DNA of 64,000 bases from Rotaria sordida. Taxonomy: Eukaryota; Rotifera; Eurotatoria; Philodinida; Philodinidae. The notes under the pieces were generated by a model. The model did not search any database and was not told the origin of the DNA. It was given only the letters and a program-made list of their open reading frames with translations. The translations under genes were made by a program, and so were the position numbers. Shown here in pieces: positions 53,078 to 64,000 of this stretch; the stretch's first letter is position 1, and each line of letters opens with the position of its first letter. The stretch lies in the NCBI GenBank assembly GCA_905250125.1, contig CAJNOL010001198.1, forward strand, positions 7,394-71,393, in the 5' to 3' direction.

Positions 53078-54382
53078 ACTAATAACCATTTAAAAAACGA
53101 AAAAGTATGCGTATTTTTGGAATAAATTTTGATAGAAACTAGATAGAGAGCTGTGGTATTCATCGTTCGAAAGAGACTGTGTCACTGCATGATTCTATGT
53201 AATGTTCAACAATATTGGTTCATAAGTCAATGTTCAGTCAATGATCTTCGGGAAAATACTGAAAGTGTTATAGTGATTACATGGAGTTTTAACTCTAAGG
53301 AGTGCAATAGATCCGCCAGCTCATAGTCTACAAATCTATGCAAATCTAATATCTTTATCTTGTTTTCTTCAAACTTTATATGTATCCTAATGATAACGAT
53401 GACACCTTCATATCAGCCATTTTGAGTACGCTTTCATCTTTTAAAAAGTCTATGATCCAATCGCTAATCGTATTTGCGGTGATTCTCAATTGGATCGAAC
53501 TATTGGTTTGGGAATGTGATTTGTCATTGTCAAGTAAATCTACTAAACATAGATTTTATTACGACTAGAATACTATAATACGACACCATGATCACATTTT
53601 TGGCTCTTACATCTAAGTTTTGAGCACCCATGTTAGAATGGTCATGATAGAACATGTAAATTAGTAATATTAACAGAGAGAGAGAGAGAGATGAAAAGTA
53701 CCTGAACATAATGGATAGAAGAAAAAAGCGGGCGTGTTATTTATGCACAATGAAAGAACAGAAAACAAAATCAGAGAGTGCAGAAGAACGAAAGAAAGAG
53801 TGCACCTGCACGACACCACTGCAGTGTAATATTATAACAGAATATCAATCGGAATGTATATCTCAGCGATGAAGAAAACGGGCTGAGTCGTTGAATAACC
53901 AAGTTCTATTCTGTTGCTCTACGTCGAATGCTATCGCTGTAGACACCACACGCTTCTTATTTCTGAAATATAGAAGCGAAAAGTCATGCGACATCAAAGT
54001 TGAGCAACACATGAGATTATTTCCATTAACATTCAACGATGATATCCAACATATTTCAATCCAAAAATGTCATCATGGTGTCATATTACAGTATTCCAGT
54101 CGCAATAAAGTCTATGTTTAGTAGATTTACTTGACAAAACAAATCACATTACCAAACCAATAGTCCGATTCGATTGAGAATCACCGAAAATAACTTTCCG
54201 TATTATTCCCGAAGATCATTAACTGAACATTGACTTATGAACCAATATTGTTGAACATTACATAGAATCATGCAGTGACACAGTCTCTTTCGAATAATGA
54301 AAATCGCAGCTCTCTATCTAGTTTTTATCAAAATTTATTCCAAAAATACTCATACTTTTTCCTTTTTGAAATGAATATTAGT
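53078..54382. mobile_element. Foldback element with about 190-bp arms and a 0.9-kb centre
   Basis: Left arm 53078-53270 and right arm about 54188-54382 pair well: AACATTACATAGAATCATGC against GCATGATTCTATGTAATGTT, and TTGGTTCATAAGTCAATGTT against AACATTGACTTATGAACCAA. The ends ACTAATAACCATTT and AAATGAATATTAGT resemble the termini of foldback family A, suggesting a common superfamily. The centre has a (GA)n tract and a 76-codon plus frame (53891-54121, non-ATG start) without recognisable domain. Confidence 0.75.
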
Positions 54383-54399
54383 TTATCTGCATAACGATA

Positions 54400-56090
54400 A
54401 TTTATACTATCGATTTAATCATTTGCAAATTTTTTTTACAAAGTAATGGAAATGGTTCATGTGATTGTAAATGAAATTGTGGAAATGCACTTTTTCGTCC
54501 GAAGATGGTTTATAACAAACATTTTGAAATATCAGCAGCATGTTTTTTAACTAATTCAAAAATTGTTTGAATAGTTTTCCAACGTTCTGCACCTCCATCA
54601 ATTTGTCATTGACCATCAACAGTATAAATCAATTGATATTTAATATATAAAATTTCATGTGATTGATCTAATACGTCGCGAACATATTTTTTAAATCATT
54701 GTTGAATTGTTACAACATAGAACGACCAACATCAAATTCATTTCTTCGACATTTATCAATAGTGAGTAAATCAAATGAAAGAATATCTTCTGGTGAAGTC
54801 AATATAATATCATAATTCAATAATCTTTGTTGGATACGTTTAAAAATTTGATTTATTTGTACAGTATTGAAATTCATATCACGACAACATGCAAATGGAA
54901 AAATACATCGATTAAGTAAACCATCTAATTTACATCGTAATGATTGATAATTTTTTTTTTGGAAATAATGATTTAAGTAGTATAATACGAATTGAACTAG
55001 AATTCGATGAAGATAAATTAACAACTAATATTGATAAAATAATTGACGTTTTTCCTTCACCCATATATTCATTTGCATGACTATATTTCGTTCTGTTAAA
55101 TCATTTGTTTTCATATTTGGTTGTATCATATGTTGTGCTATTTTTATTTGAATTTCTTGAACAGTTATATTCATTTCTAATTCAAAAATACGCCAAGAAA
55201 TATGTTCAGATGGTTTCCAATTTGAATGTGGTATTTCTTTTTTAAAATCTTTCAATTTGTCATGAATGACAAAATATAAAGTTCTTTCCCCATTTGTTGT
55301 TCTAATTTCCAATTGACAGTAATACTAACAAGTAATGTGTATTGACCTGTAGTCAATATAAGTGATAAAGATTTTTCAAGATATGAATTTTTTTCTTAAA
55401 GTAGAAATATAAAAGTTGTTGGTGTGATTCTTAAAATTAGACCTGTTTCAAAATAATTGTCCATTGAATAATGTAACAGAACAGAATAATTCATGTCAAA
55501 GTTTTGTAGATTCTTCTCGAAAAGAACCAAGAAGTTGAATGACTTTTTTTTTTTATTGAAGGATATCCTTTTTCATATTGACTGTGCGATAGAGATTTGT
55601 TCCGACTTTGAGATAATTGATTTTTAAAATAATTAGTAATTTTGCTTAGAGCATTATCTTGTTTGATGATAGAAGGAAAAATTTCTTGTGGAAATGCATT
55701 TTGTCGATCAGTTGTTTGAACAGATTTAGTTGCTTGATTAAAATGATTTGAATTGAAATCATGAAAGTTTTTGTTCAGCTTTTCGTAAAAGTATTGAATC
55801 GATTGATTTCTCTATAGGTTTAATTTATATTTGATAGTGATCTTCGACTAGTTGCCAGGCAAACTGTTGAGGATTATATGATACTTTGATATCGAAATTC
55901 TGCGTCAGATTGCCATGATGTCAATAATCTGTTGATCTAATCTATTTCATCAGAAATTAACAGCCCGTTATAATCGTCAAATTCATAATCGAGTACAAAA
56001 CATTCTTTGACCTCTGGTATAATTTCTTTTTTTACTATCTTTAGCGTTTGCAACAAACTTCTAAGACGGATACTATCTAATAACGAAAGT
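54400..56090 (-). pseudogene. Broken DUF3638-type large protein gene fragment
   Basis: Successive minus-strand blocks match the conserved core of DUF3638 proteins: NPQQFAWQLVEDHY near 55870, EHISWRIFELEMNITVQEIQ at about 55200, the P-loop MGEGKTSIILSIL near 55045 but in a shifted frame, LDGLLNRCIFPFACCRDM, ILTSPEDILSFDLL at about 54780, and YVRDVLDQSHEILYIKYQLI with YTVDGQ-stop-QIDGGAERW at about 54600-54690. Disruptions: a frameshift just before the P-loop, a second at a T-run near 54951, and two TGA stops each following CAA where Trp would fit. The intact family member is a very large protein; only a middle part remains. Function of the family is poorly defined. The foldback at 53078-54382 ends right beside it. 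Confidence 0.7.
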
Positions 56091-57324
56091 CTTCATTGAG
56101 AATAGTCTAAATAAAAAGTTCATTCATTCATTTCTAATCCATATTATCGACAAATATACATATTTTAATACTATTTGTTATATATAAAATTTTCAAAAAA
56201 ATTTTTGTTTCGTTATTAAATATTTCTTTTTTTATGATAGATATCATAAACTACAGCAACAAATATAATAATACCATTATATTCAAAATCAATGAAAATC
56301 TAAATAAAGACAGACGAACTGATGAGAAAAAAAAATTAATCATTTGTTAAATAATTTTGTTTTATGAATAACAAATTGTCTCATAATACAATAATTAAAA
56401 TATTTCTTTAAAAAGAATTCTAGAACTTCGCATATTTTATTCATATAATAAACTTTTATTTTTAATCGGGTTTTTTGTTTCTTCATATTTGTCTTTCAAC
56501 CATTAAATAAAAATAAAAGGAATTGTAAAAAATTTCAGACGCTTTTTGTATATATATATATATAAAAGAAAGAAGAAAACAAAACATTTGTTAAATATTT
56601 ATTGTCAAATATTGAAAAGAACGAATAGTGTTCTTTTACTTTCGATTTTACATTTCTGAAAAAGAGCTATCCGATATTACAAACAAAGATGTACTCTCCG
56701 TTTTTTTTTCTCTTGTGATTAAAAAAATCTAATTTTCAGAGTCAATAGATTATTGTCCGTAGTTGATCCAATGAACAAGATCTAACTCATCATTATATTA
56801 CAATGATTATCTTTAAAAGGAATTCATTTTTACGAATATTGTTTATATATAAATCATAATTCAATGATAATTGAATATGATGAATTAAAAAAAAATTTTT
56901 TTTTCAATTGAAATTTAAATAAAGTCTTTCGTTTATTTATCTACGAATAATTTATTTCAATATTGAGTTATTATTTAAGTGTAAACTATTAAATACGTAG
57001 GTCTCTGTATAGACAATATTACTATGAGTACTTGTTCATTTACTATACAGCGCCCTCATTCTAATACAGACCAATATGTGTATAGAGTACCAATCAGTGT
57101 GAACTGTGTGATTCATTCAATTAAAAAATTTTCTTAATATGCTCTAAGAACGCAATATTATTATCAATATAGATTAGTTAATGTACATTGAACATCTTTT
57201 CAAGTTCTTCTATTTAAGCTAAGCTATGATCAATTGAAATTGTAAGGTACACTCTATCTTCTAATTAAATTCCATAGATTGTTCTCATGTTAAATAAACT
57301 GTTATATTTCGATACCATTTTTAG
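56091..57324. other. AT-rich upstream region of the SLC33A1-like gene
   Basis: 1.2 kb with no exon-like segment and only short A/T runs and a (TA)n tract near 56550. The end, ATTTTTAG directly in front of ATG 57325, is acceptor-like and may be a trans-splice or 5' UTR intron site. Confidence 0.5.
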
Positions 57325-58783
57325 ATGTTATTAGAAAAAAATGTGCTTTTTTGGTATATTTTAATAATACTCATGCTTTATATTCTGCAAGGATTTATTC
57401 AAGGTTTTACTACATCGATTCCATTATATTTGGCTTCCTATAAAGCCTCATGGCAACAGCAAGGTACTTTCAGTTGGGTCTCCTATCCGTTCAGTTTTAA
57501 AGTTGTTTGGGCACCGATAATCGATTCATTTCAAAGTCGTCGATTTGGTCGTTATCAAACATGGTTGATACCTATACAATTAATTATTGGTATTATTCTA
57601 ATAACTCTCTCGTTCTATTTGGAATATCTTTTGATCAATCTACGAATTGCTATGTTAACAATCATCTTTTTCTTCATATGTTTTCTCATAGCAAGCCAAG
57701 ACATCGTTGTTGATGGATGGTCTGTCTCATTGTTTACCAAATTGAATCCACAATATTCATCAACATGTCAGACTATTGGAGTAATGATTGGACGATTTAT
57801 TGGTTCGACAATATTAATGACATGTGAATCGTCGAATTTTACCAACAAATATATTCGACAACCTCTCTCTCTACCATATCGTTCTTATGGATTGTTCTCA
57901 CTTCAACAATTTATTCTATTTTGGGGTATGGTATTCATTATTGTCAGTATCATTATGGTAGTTATCTCCTTATATAAGAAACAATCGAATAAGATAAACA
58001 ATGTTTATATACAAAAGAGAAGACAAACAAAATTATATTTGCTTGAAATGTATTTAGCCATTTTGAAATTATTTAAAAAACAATGTATACGCGAATTAAC
58101 TTTAATATTACTCACTTACAAAATTGGCTTTGCAGCGACCTATTCTATGACCAATTTAACGTTATTAGGGTGAGACTATCTTTCAAATGATATACTTAAT
58201 TCTGATATTCTGTATATATAGACATGGTATAACACGTGATACTCTTGCTCTTATGCATATTCCTTTACTTATCATACATATTCTCTTACCCTTATGTTTG
58301 AATGAAACACGATGTCCTCTATTATGGTTTGCTAGAGGATATATTCCACGTTTAATTGGTTCTTCTATGTTGGCCATTTACATTTTCTTCGTATCAAACA
58401 TTCTTGACAAATCGTATTTTTATCCCGTTCTAATCTTCTTACTCTGTTTGAATGAAACACTTGTCTATTTAATGATAGTATCGAGTATTGGATTTTATGC
58501 ACGAATCAGTGAACCACGCATCGCTGGAACATACATGACATTATTAGCAACAATATCTAATTTAGGTCATAGTTTGTCATCAACATTAGTACTATATATT
58601 GCGAATTGGTTGCCAAAATCATATGCATATTCAATTGAAGTAGGAACTTGTATTCTACTAGGCTTTATATGGATAGGATTGACCTGGCGTATCATAAAGC
58701 GTTTGGATGCATTACCTGTCGAAGAATGGTATTTGAAACCTTCTCTCCTAGTAATTAATCATTCAATATCTGAAGAAATATGA
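57325..58783 (+). CDS. SLC33A1: SLC33A1-like acetyl-CoA transporter (MFS), 2 exons, 468 aa
   Basis: Multi-pass membrane carrier; the human relative AT-1 moves acetyl-CoA into the ER lumen. Exons 57325-58169 and 58222-58783, joined with a 52-bp intron (GG|A). Family motifs in order: YILQGFIQGFTTSIPLYL in TM1, PFSFKVVWAPIIDSFQSRRFG, the signature ASQDIVVDGW, STCQTIGVMIGRFIGS, a short cytosolic loop with KKQSNK, LTYKIGFAATYSMTNLTLLG, ISEPRIAGTYMTLLATISNL near TM10 and a C-terminal aromatic-rich tail. About 11-12 hydrophobic segments. Shorter than human (549 aa), mainly through a brief N-terminus before TM1 and shorter luminal loops. ATG 57325 is the first Met and is preceded at once by TTTTTAG. 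AATAAA lies about 30 bp after the stop. Complete and plausible as a functional gene; which exact SLC33 paralogue is unsure. Confidence 0.88.
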
Positions 58784-59676
58784 TAATTCACTTTTCTGTT
58801 AATAATAATTTATGTCTTAATAAATTGTTGTTTCTGCATTTAAAATAATTCTTAATAGAGAATATTTTAGATAAAGAGATAATGACATTGGTTAAATTCT
58901 TGAAAAAATTGTCTTCATATGAATTTTCTATTCAGTAAGTTTTCATCTGTAAGATGAGTTCAATACATCAATCTATGTATAATATATATTCGAAATTATT
59001 TCTCATTGTTGTTCAAAATTTTGATTTGATTTGTAAAAAAAGAGGTATGTTATTACATGTTCAAAAGATGAACTGTACAAAACAATAGAATAAAACATCG
59101 GTACCGATGAATTGTAATTAGTATTGCCAAATCTTTATTACATGGCATTGAAATCAAAACAATACTATAAATATCATTTAAATGCATTTAACTGAATTTA
59201 TAGATGTTTTTGAGTAAATATTTATTTCTACATTTCAATTGATCAATTGCAATCAATATAAGGGTGTGAGTGTTGTCAGGAAAGTATATCCACATCCACA
59301 TCCACACTCACACTCTTTTTATTGCATACTCTGAGTCTATAACAGAAACTCGAAGTGTAAAAAAAAAAAAACTTTGAAAGAGTTTGAGCGAAAAATGAAC
59401 GAGTTATACGCATTTCAATGTATAATCCTTCGAGAATTTAGCAAATAGTAACTTCTTCGAAATTTTGACTGTGTAACTAAGCTACTTGACGTTCAATATT
59501 TTCGAGCAAAGGAGTATTATAAATTCTATTAGATATGCGCCTTTTAAATTTTTGCGACACAAATAGAATTTTTCTGATGATGATCACCCGAAAAATGGTA
59601 GTGTTTAAAATCTGATATTTTTGAAGTTAATAATAAATTTATAAAAATAAGTTATTGAGAAAACAATGAAATCAAT
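58784..59676. other. Intergenic region with a GT-rich hairpin
   Basis: 0.9 kb. The 3' end of the transporter gene, then AT-rich DNA holding a hairpin at 59261-59316 (AGGGTGTGAGTGT against ACACTCACACTCT, with CCACATCCACATCC between). Nothing else recognised. Confidence 0.5.
59261..59316. repeat. GT-rich telomere-like hairpin
   Basis: 13-bp arms 59261-59273 and 59304-59316 pair with one mismatch. The right side continues the motif as CCACATCCACATCCACACTC. Same layout as the hairpins at 41053, 44504 and 50779. Confidence 0.7.
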
Positions 59677-60535
59677 TTAGTATTGTCTCTTAATGTCCGC
59701 GATGCAGCAATTTAGTTTCAATATTTCAGGATGATTAGCTGATAAAAATCTTTTGTTCATATTTAGTACTTTTTCATCATATTCCAGAGTACGCGCCAAT
59801 AGTTTGAAAAAAATTTCATAAGAATCATCAATCTTTCGCAGAGTTAAAGCAATACGAAGATGTCCATTAAGAGCCAAAGATTTTTTCCAATACATCTCAT
59901 ATTTCGAAATAATATTCTAATGCACTGTCATTCTTTCATTGATTCTTATAAATGATAGCAGTTTTATTACAACAACAAACTATCGCATTATGTTCAGATG
60001 GAAGCAGTTTTTTAAATATCTTCACTGCCAATTCATAGTAATCAACCGCACAATTAAGGTCATTCAAATTTTAAGAGTTTGTTCATAATATTGTAAAGTA
60101 CGAGTATAATCTTATTTTTCATGACAACTATTGATATGCTTTTATCTTGTGCTTCGTTTGACAAAATGTGAAAATATTTTAACATTTGATCGTAGTGACC
60201 CAACTCAATAAGAAGTCCACCAGACATAATTGCCAAGCTCATCTTTTGATACTCTTTTTGATTGAATTTCATATATTATTTGGTTATATTAGTTCCGTCA
60301 TCTGTCGCTTGCAGTTTGATTATCCATAAGTTATTGTCTTTCTGTTCTTCGACGGAGATGATTTTGAATATTACTTCAATATCAAACAAAACTTGTTTTT
60401 CATTTGGATAACCACTGAATTGAGATATGCCAGTAAAGACAAGTGTTTCGTTTGCTTGCAAATTACACTCAATCTTACAGAGATCGGACACCACATTTAT
60501 ACGGTTCGTTACTTTCGTAGCATAAGATGCGACTA
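59677..60535 (-). pseudogene. Decayed ADP-ribosyltransferase C-terminus plus TPR region
   Basis: The minus-strand blocks read FTGISQFSGYPNEKQVLFDI then EVIFKIISVEEQKDNNLWII (the end of an arginine ADP-ribosyltransferase-type domain, where the F-S-x-x-P-x-E-x-E-V-L-F motif is expected), a stop, then AIMSGGLLIELGHYDQMLKY, frame breaks, and LEYDEKVLNMNKRFLSANHP with EILKLNCCIADIKRQ, which looks like tetratricopeptide helices. The expected catalytic E-x-E is here NEKQ, so the second Glu of the motif is lost. Stops and shifts between blocks show it is non-functional. The family is one I associate with bdelloid rotifers. Confidence 0.6.
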
Positions 60536-60870
60536 CGTCTTGCTTTTTTGCTTTATCTTTTTCGAAACGAGGTGGAATAAATTTTCTTAATAAATCACTA
60601 ATTGTATCAACAACAGTATCGACTTTGGCTTGTTCAAAATTATTTCTACCAGTCAAATCAAATTACTTAGAGCAAGAAAACGAGCGATAGATAACGATTG
60701 TCGTAATTTTGTGCTTTCAAATTCTAGAACAAGCATTGGACCTAAAGGTATTTCAGCTTTATATGATGACCGTTTACAATCTTCATATTTTGACTAGCAA
60801 TAGCAAATATTAAACGGGAAACTTCAACATGACCATGTCCATTAAAAAACTAAAGTTTGTATCTCGACAT
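60536..60870 (-). pseudogene. Sigma-class glutathione S-transferase N-terminal fragment
   Basis: From ATG 60870 (minus) the frame reads MSRYKL, stop (TAG where Tyr is expected), FFNGHGHVEVSRLIFAIASQ. After a 1-base loss comes YEDCKRSSYKAEIPLGPMLV and LEFESTKLRQSLSIARFLAL. After another break comes TGRNNFEQAKVDTVVDTISD plus LLRKFIPPRFEKDKAKK. These are the thioredoxin-like fold with the cis-Pro region (IPLGPMLVLE), the QS glutathione contact and the start of the helical domain of sigma-class GSTs. The helical part runs without a break into the ADP-ribosyltransferase-like relic, giving a chimeric frame. Confidence 0.7.
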
Positions 60871-62254
60871 AGATGATAGTTAGATATTGATTTGACTATC
60901 GAAGAAAGAAGAAAAAGAACGACGGTAGTTCGAAAGGGGTATTTATATGAGATAAAAGAAAGCATCGCATGTGTGTTCCTGGATATTTTTTTTTACCTCA
61001 TCATCATTGCACGAATATCTAAAAGAAGAGAAAAAGACAGGAAATAGAAATGATAATGGAAATTTCTCCTCAATGAATTATCAAAATATATAACGAAATT
61101 TAGATCCAAAACTGTTACAATGTGATTCATGTGTATGTGATATTTCTTTCTTTCATTCACTTTCAGGTATTTCCAAACGGTCACTTCTTTTAATATTGTT
61201 CAGGTATTTTTTCTTCTCGTTTTCTTCTTTTTTCAACACCTTTTGAGTTGTCCTAGCTCATTCGTATATATATTGTGGCCGTTTGGAAAATAAAGAGATA
61301 TACATTCGTTATCGATCAGTTAGATGGAATCCCCTTTTAACAAAAACAATAGTCGAAATGAATAAAAATCGTTAAATTCGTTTTTTAATTAACTTCGATT
61401 AGTTTATATATCGATAGAAGTTATAGACAGATTATCGTATAACAAAACTCTTGATTCAATTCAATCTATTATCATTAGATTACAATTAATCATTTGGTCA
61501 CTTAAGACTCAATATTTTTATGTTTTTGTTTCCTCATATATATCATAGTAATTCTAATTAAAGGCTGAATAGTTGCAAAAGACTCGATTTTGTTTCTAAT
61601 TTAGGGTCCCTCTTTAGAAAACCCAATTTTTCGAAAAAAATCGAAACTAAGTTTTTATCATAGAGAGATGCGCTGGGGTCTCCTCTTTCAGAATATATGT
61701 AGCTTTTTGCAAAACAGCCAGATTTTAATGAACTTCTTGAAGGAAACTTGGGCCCTACTACCATTTTTTTCGGGAGATTTTCGCGATTTTTTTAAAGACT
61801 ACCTTTTTTAATGAGCATCAGCATTGAATCAAACATGTCTACATAAATTATTAGGCTCGTACTAATATTCAAGATAAGGATTATATATTAATACTTTATC
61901 CTCAACACTGGACATATAAATACGCGATTTTAATATATTTTCCTTGAATAGAATGAAAAAAATCCATTTCTTAAACTTCGCTGGCGTTTTCCCCAAAATA
62001 TGGTTTTCAAGCAGGAAAATTGAAATAACTCCCACTCAATTAAAGCTATAAACAATATTTTTTGTTTATTTTAAAGCTCTCAGTCAGGGTAAACTCTTGC
62101 CCGACCAGAATTTTTAAATTCGATTTCTGTGTTGAGAAAAGTGATATTTAGTGTGGCAACATCATTACTCATCCTGGAAGATTTCAGTTTAAACGGGTCG
62201 TTCGAAGTGAGAAATCAATTGTGAGGGAGCCCTTAGTCGATTTTTGAGCAAATA
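60871..62254. other. Intergenic region, nothing recognised
   Basis: 1.4 kb of AT-rich DNA. A 68-codon minus frame (61558-61764) has no family resemblance. No repeats of note were seen, apart from an isolated run richer in G and C around 62090-62240 that may belong to the decayed hAT element downstream. Confidence 0.4.
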
Positions 62255-62455
62255 TTTGTCGATGAAAGTGGACATGAAATAATAGTCGTTCGACGTTCTC
62301 ATGTTCATTTAATTCAAGCGACAAGCGCTGAAGTAGAACGTAAGTTCAGCAGTGTAGGGCTCGTATTGACGGAACGGCGAATTGGTCTAGATCCTCAACA
62401 AATGAATAGTGTATTACTCATTCGTATCGTTGAAAAGAAGGATAGTAAGAAGTGA
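62255..62455 (+). pseudogene. hAT transposase C-terminal dimerisation-domain relic
   Basis: The frame reads DESGHEIIVVRRSHVHLIQA, then TSAEVERKFSSVGLVLTERR, then IGLDPQQMNSVLLIRI, ending KKDSKK and a stop. The Ser-Ala-x-x-Glu-Arg-x-Phe-Ser core, followed by x-x-x-G-x-x-x-x-x-R-R and L-x-P-x-x-x-x-x-x-x-x-x-I-R, is the hAT family dimerisation motif. Only this terminal part is present; the DDE catalytic region was not found upstream. Confidence 0.7.
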
Positions 62456-62606
62456 ATGACTGATTTTGATTATGTTTGTTAGTGTTTATACTTCCTTTTC
62501 ACGGTTTTTTTTTCATGAAACATTTACTGAACGATTGCTAAACAATAGCATTGTATACGGAATAGTGTTGGAAGTTAAACATTTTTTTTCTATATATGAG
62601 ATATGC

Positions 62607-63356
62607 AGAGTAGGTGGTCCTAATTCTTCCACCAAAAAATTTAACTTTGCAATATTAGATCTATAACTCAGCTATTTATCATCACGTAGAGCTTGTCATT
62701 AGTTTTCTGAATAGAGTGAAGATTCCTGCGTTGATCCATATGTATTTGATCACAGAATAATCAATCTCTATTTCATGGGAAGCAGCATGACAACACGAGC
62801 AGAATTAAATTTTTTTTTCGATTCTTCGAGTATTCCTAATTATGCACTGCGGGATATTTTTTTGTATCTAATTCACCCATTCCAATGCCGAATGGCATGT
62901 TTCTCGACATAGAATAAGACTTGATGGACAAGACTGTCGTTATTTTAGCGTAAGAAATAGATTATTCGATTCGCTTCATCACGATGCATCGATTGGTACT
63001 TTTTCTAATGCAAATCAAGCTTATCTCTTCCACAGTTTTGCTTATAAAGTCTTGTTCTATATTGAAAAAACATGCCGTTTGACGTTGGAATGAGTGAATT
63101 GGACGCAAAAAATATCCCCCACTATATAATTAGGAACACTCGAAAAATGAAAAAAAAATTCGATTCTGCTCGTGTTGTCATGCTTTCCATGAAACAGAGA
63201 CTGGTTATTCTATGATCAAATACATAAGAATCGACGTAGAAATCTTCACTCTATTCAGAAAACTAATGATCAATTCTATGCGATGATAAATAGCTGAGTT
63301 ATAGATCTAATACTACAAAAATGAATTTTGTGGCAGAATTAGGACCATCTACTCTA
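62607..63356. repeat. Long foldback, arms about 320 bp
   Basis: AGAGTAGGTGGTCCTAATTC at 62607 pairs with GAATTAGGACCATCTACTCT at 63337. Further paired blocks are GATCTATAACTCAGCTATTT/ATAGCTGAGTTATAGATC, CATGACAACACGAGCAGAAT/ATTCTGCTCGTGTTGTCATG and GAATTCACCCATTCCAA-like against its mirror near 63090. The loop is about 100 bp near 62935-63040. Non-coding. Confidence 0.85.
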
Positions 63357-64000
63357 TAGACAAGTTATTGTTCGTCGATTTTTTCACAAAAAATATTATA
63401 TTTTCATCTTCATAAGAAACAACTAAACAAATAATTGAAGGATTGAAGAGAAATTGAATCAAGTTTATATAACATTTTTTTGTAAAAATGTTGCAATTTT
63501 AAAAAATATCATTCTGGCTTATCCTGGCACGCCAGGACAGGCTGAAAAAAGTGTCCTGTTGGCAGCTTTGCATCACATATAACACGTCAGATACGCGTAA
63601 CATAACATGGCGTAACGCATGTTAAGCATGAAAAATGCGTCGACATGCATATGTATGGCGTACACGTCGACTAGGATTATCACCAATTATTGATGATAGA
63701 ACGCAAGAGAAAAATCGTTCTCGTTGACCTTCTTTTTGTGTTCTTCTCTTTGATGTGCAGAATAGAAAAATATAGATATTCATAGGGATCTTCTGCATAT
63801 GTTGATCTATAAATGAAGAAGCTTCCATTGTGTCATGTGCTGTGTCAGAAAGAAAGAAAAAAAAATATTAGTCTGAGAAAGTAAGCAGCAGAGATGATCG
63901 TCAGTATTCGGTATCGTAATTTTATTTTATTTTTTTTTGTTCTGTTCAGGCTGACTCTAATTTTTCTTCCAGCATAAGCGTCCGACGCTGTTTCTCTACA
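63357..64000. other. Terminal stretch without supported gene
   Basis: Contains a near-palindrome TCCTGGCACGCCAGGA at 63519-63534 and a region with several CG-containing short palindromes (about 63580-63680). A 68-codon minus frame (63622-63828) is unconvincing. The window ends before any gene is reached. Confidence 0.4.

Noticed and set aside
53891..54121. 76-codon plus frame inside the foldback centre
   Set aside because: It begins with TTG rather than ATG, has no acceptor or partner exons and matches no family; kept only as a remark in the foldback entry.
63519..63534. Near-palindrome TCCTGGCACGCCAGGA as a regulatory operator
   Set aside because: A single copy without nearby gene start; no basis to call a binding site.

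Overview
This is AT-rich nuclear DNA from a small-genome invertebrate animal. Coding segments are cut by many GT-AG introns of about 50-75 bp, with a minority of 0.6-2.5 kb. A bdelloid rotifer is my best guess. Three things point that way: pieces of the ADP-ribosyltransferase/TPR protein family that I associate with bdelloids (42.5-43.2 kb and 59.7-60.5 kb), short GTGTGGG-like stretches resembling the TGTGGG-type telomere repeat known in that group, and splice-acceptor sequences directly upstream of several start codons, as expected for spliced-leader trans-splicing. The assignment is inference; no single marker proves it.

Layout. 1-4265: no gene, a 93-bp tandem repeat and one foldback. 4266-30927: four intact plus-strand genes in a row: FBXW8 (F-box/WD40 ubiquitin-ligase adaptor), a RAB39-type GTPase, POLR3A (largest subunit of RNA polymerase III, 21 exons, complete) and OSTF1 (SH3-ankyrin protein). 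OSTF1 starts only 82 bp after POLR3A stops. 31057-36970: a convergent minus-strand gene of 12 exons for a secreted or membrane-anchored Cys-rich protein. 36971-46577: gene-poor, with a HECT-domain relic and one intact single-exon minus-strand gene (42502-43167). 46578-48556: minus-strand intermediate-filament gene with a lamin-tail domain. 48557-57324: foldback DNA and a broken minus-strand DUF3638-type gene. 57325-58783: SLC33A1-like transporter. 58784-64000: a broken GST/ADP-ribosyltransferase/TPR chimera, a hAT transposase relic and another large foldback.

The intact genes are ordinary animal housekeeping genes with no evident shared pathway. The unusual part is the DNA between and inside them. 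About ten long inverted repeats (foldbacks), a TTAA-flanked piggyBac-type non-autonomous element, hAT and MULE transposase relics and a recurrent GT-rich hairpin family occupy the intergenic space and most long introns I examined closely. One foldback family occurs twice within POLR3A, in introns 15 and 19, with its centre in opposite orientation; the second copy is nested in the arm of another foldback. Exon limits were set by eye from frame continuity, GT/AG sites and recalled family alignments; every intact gene model closes in frame.
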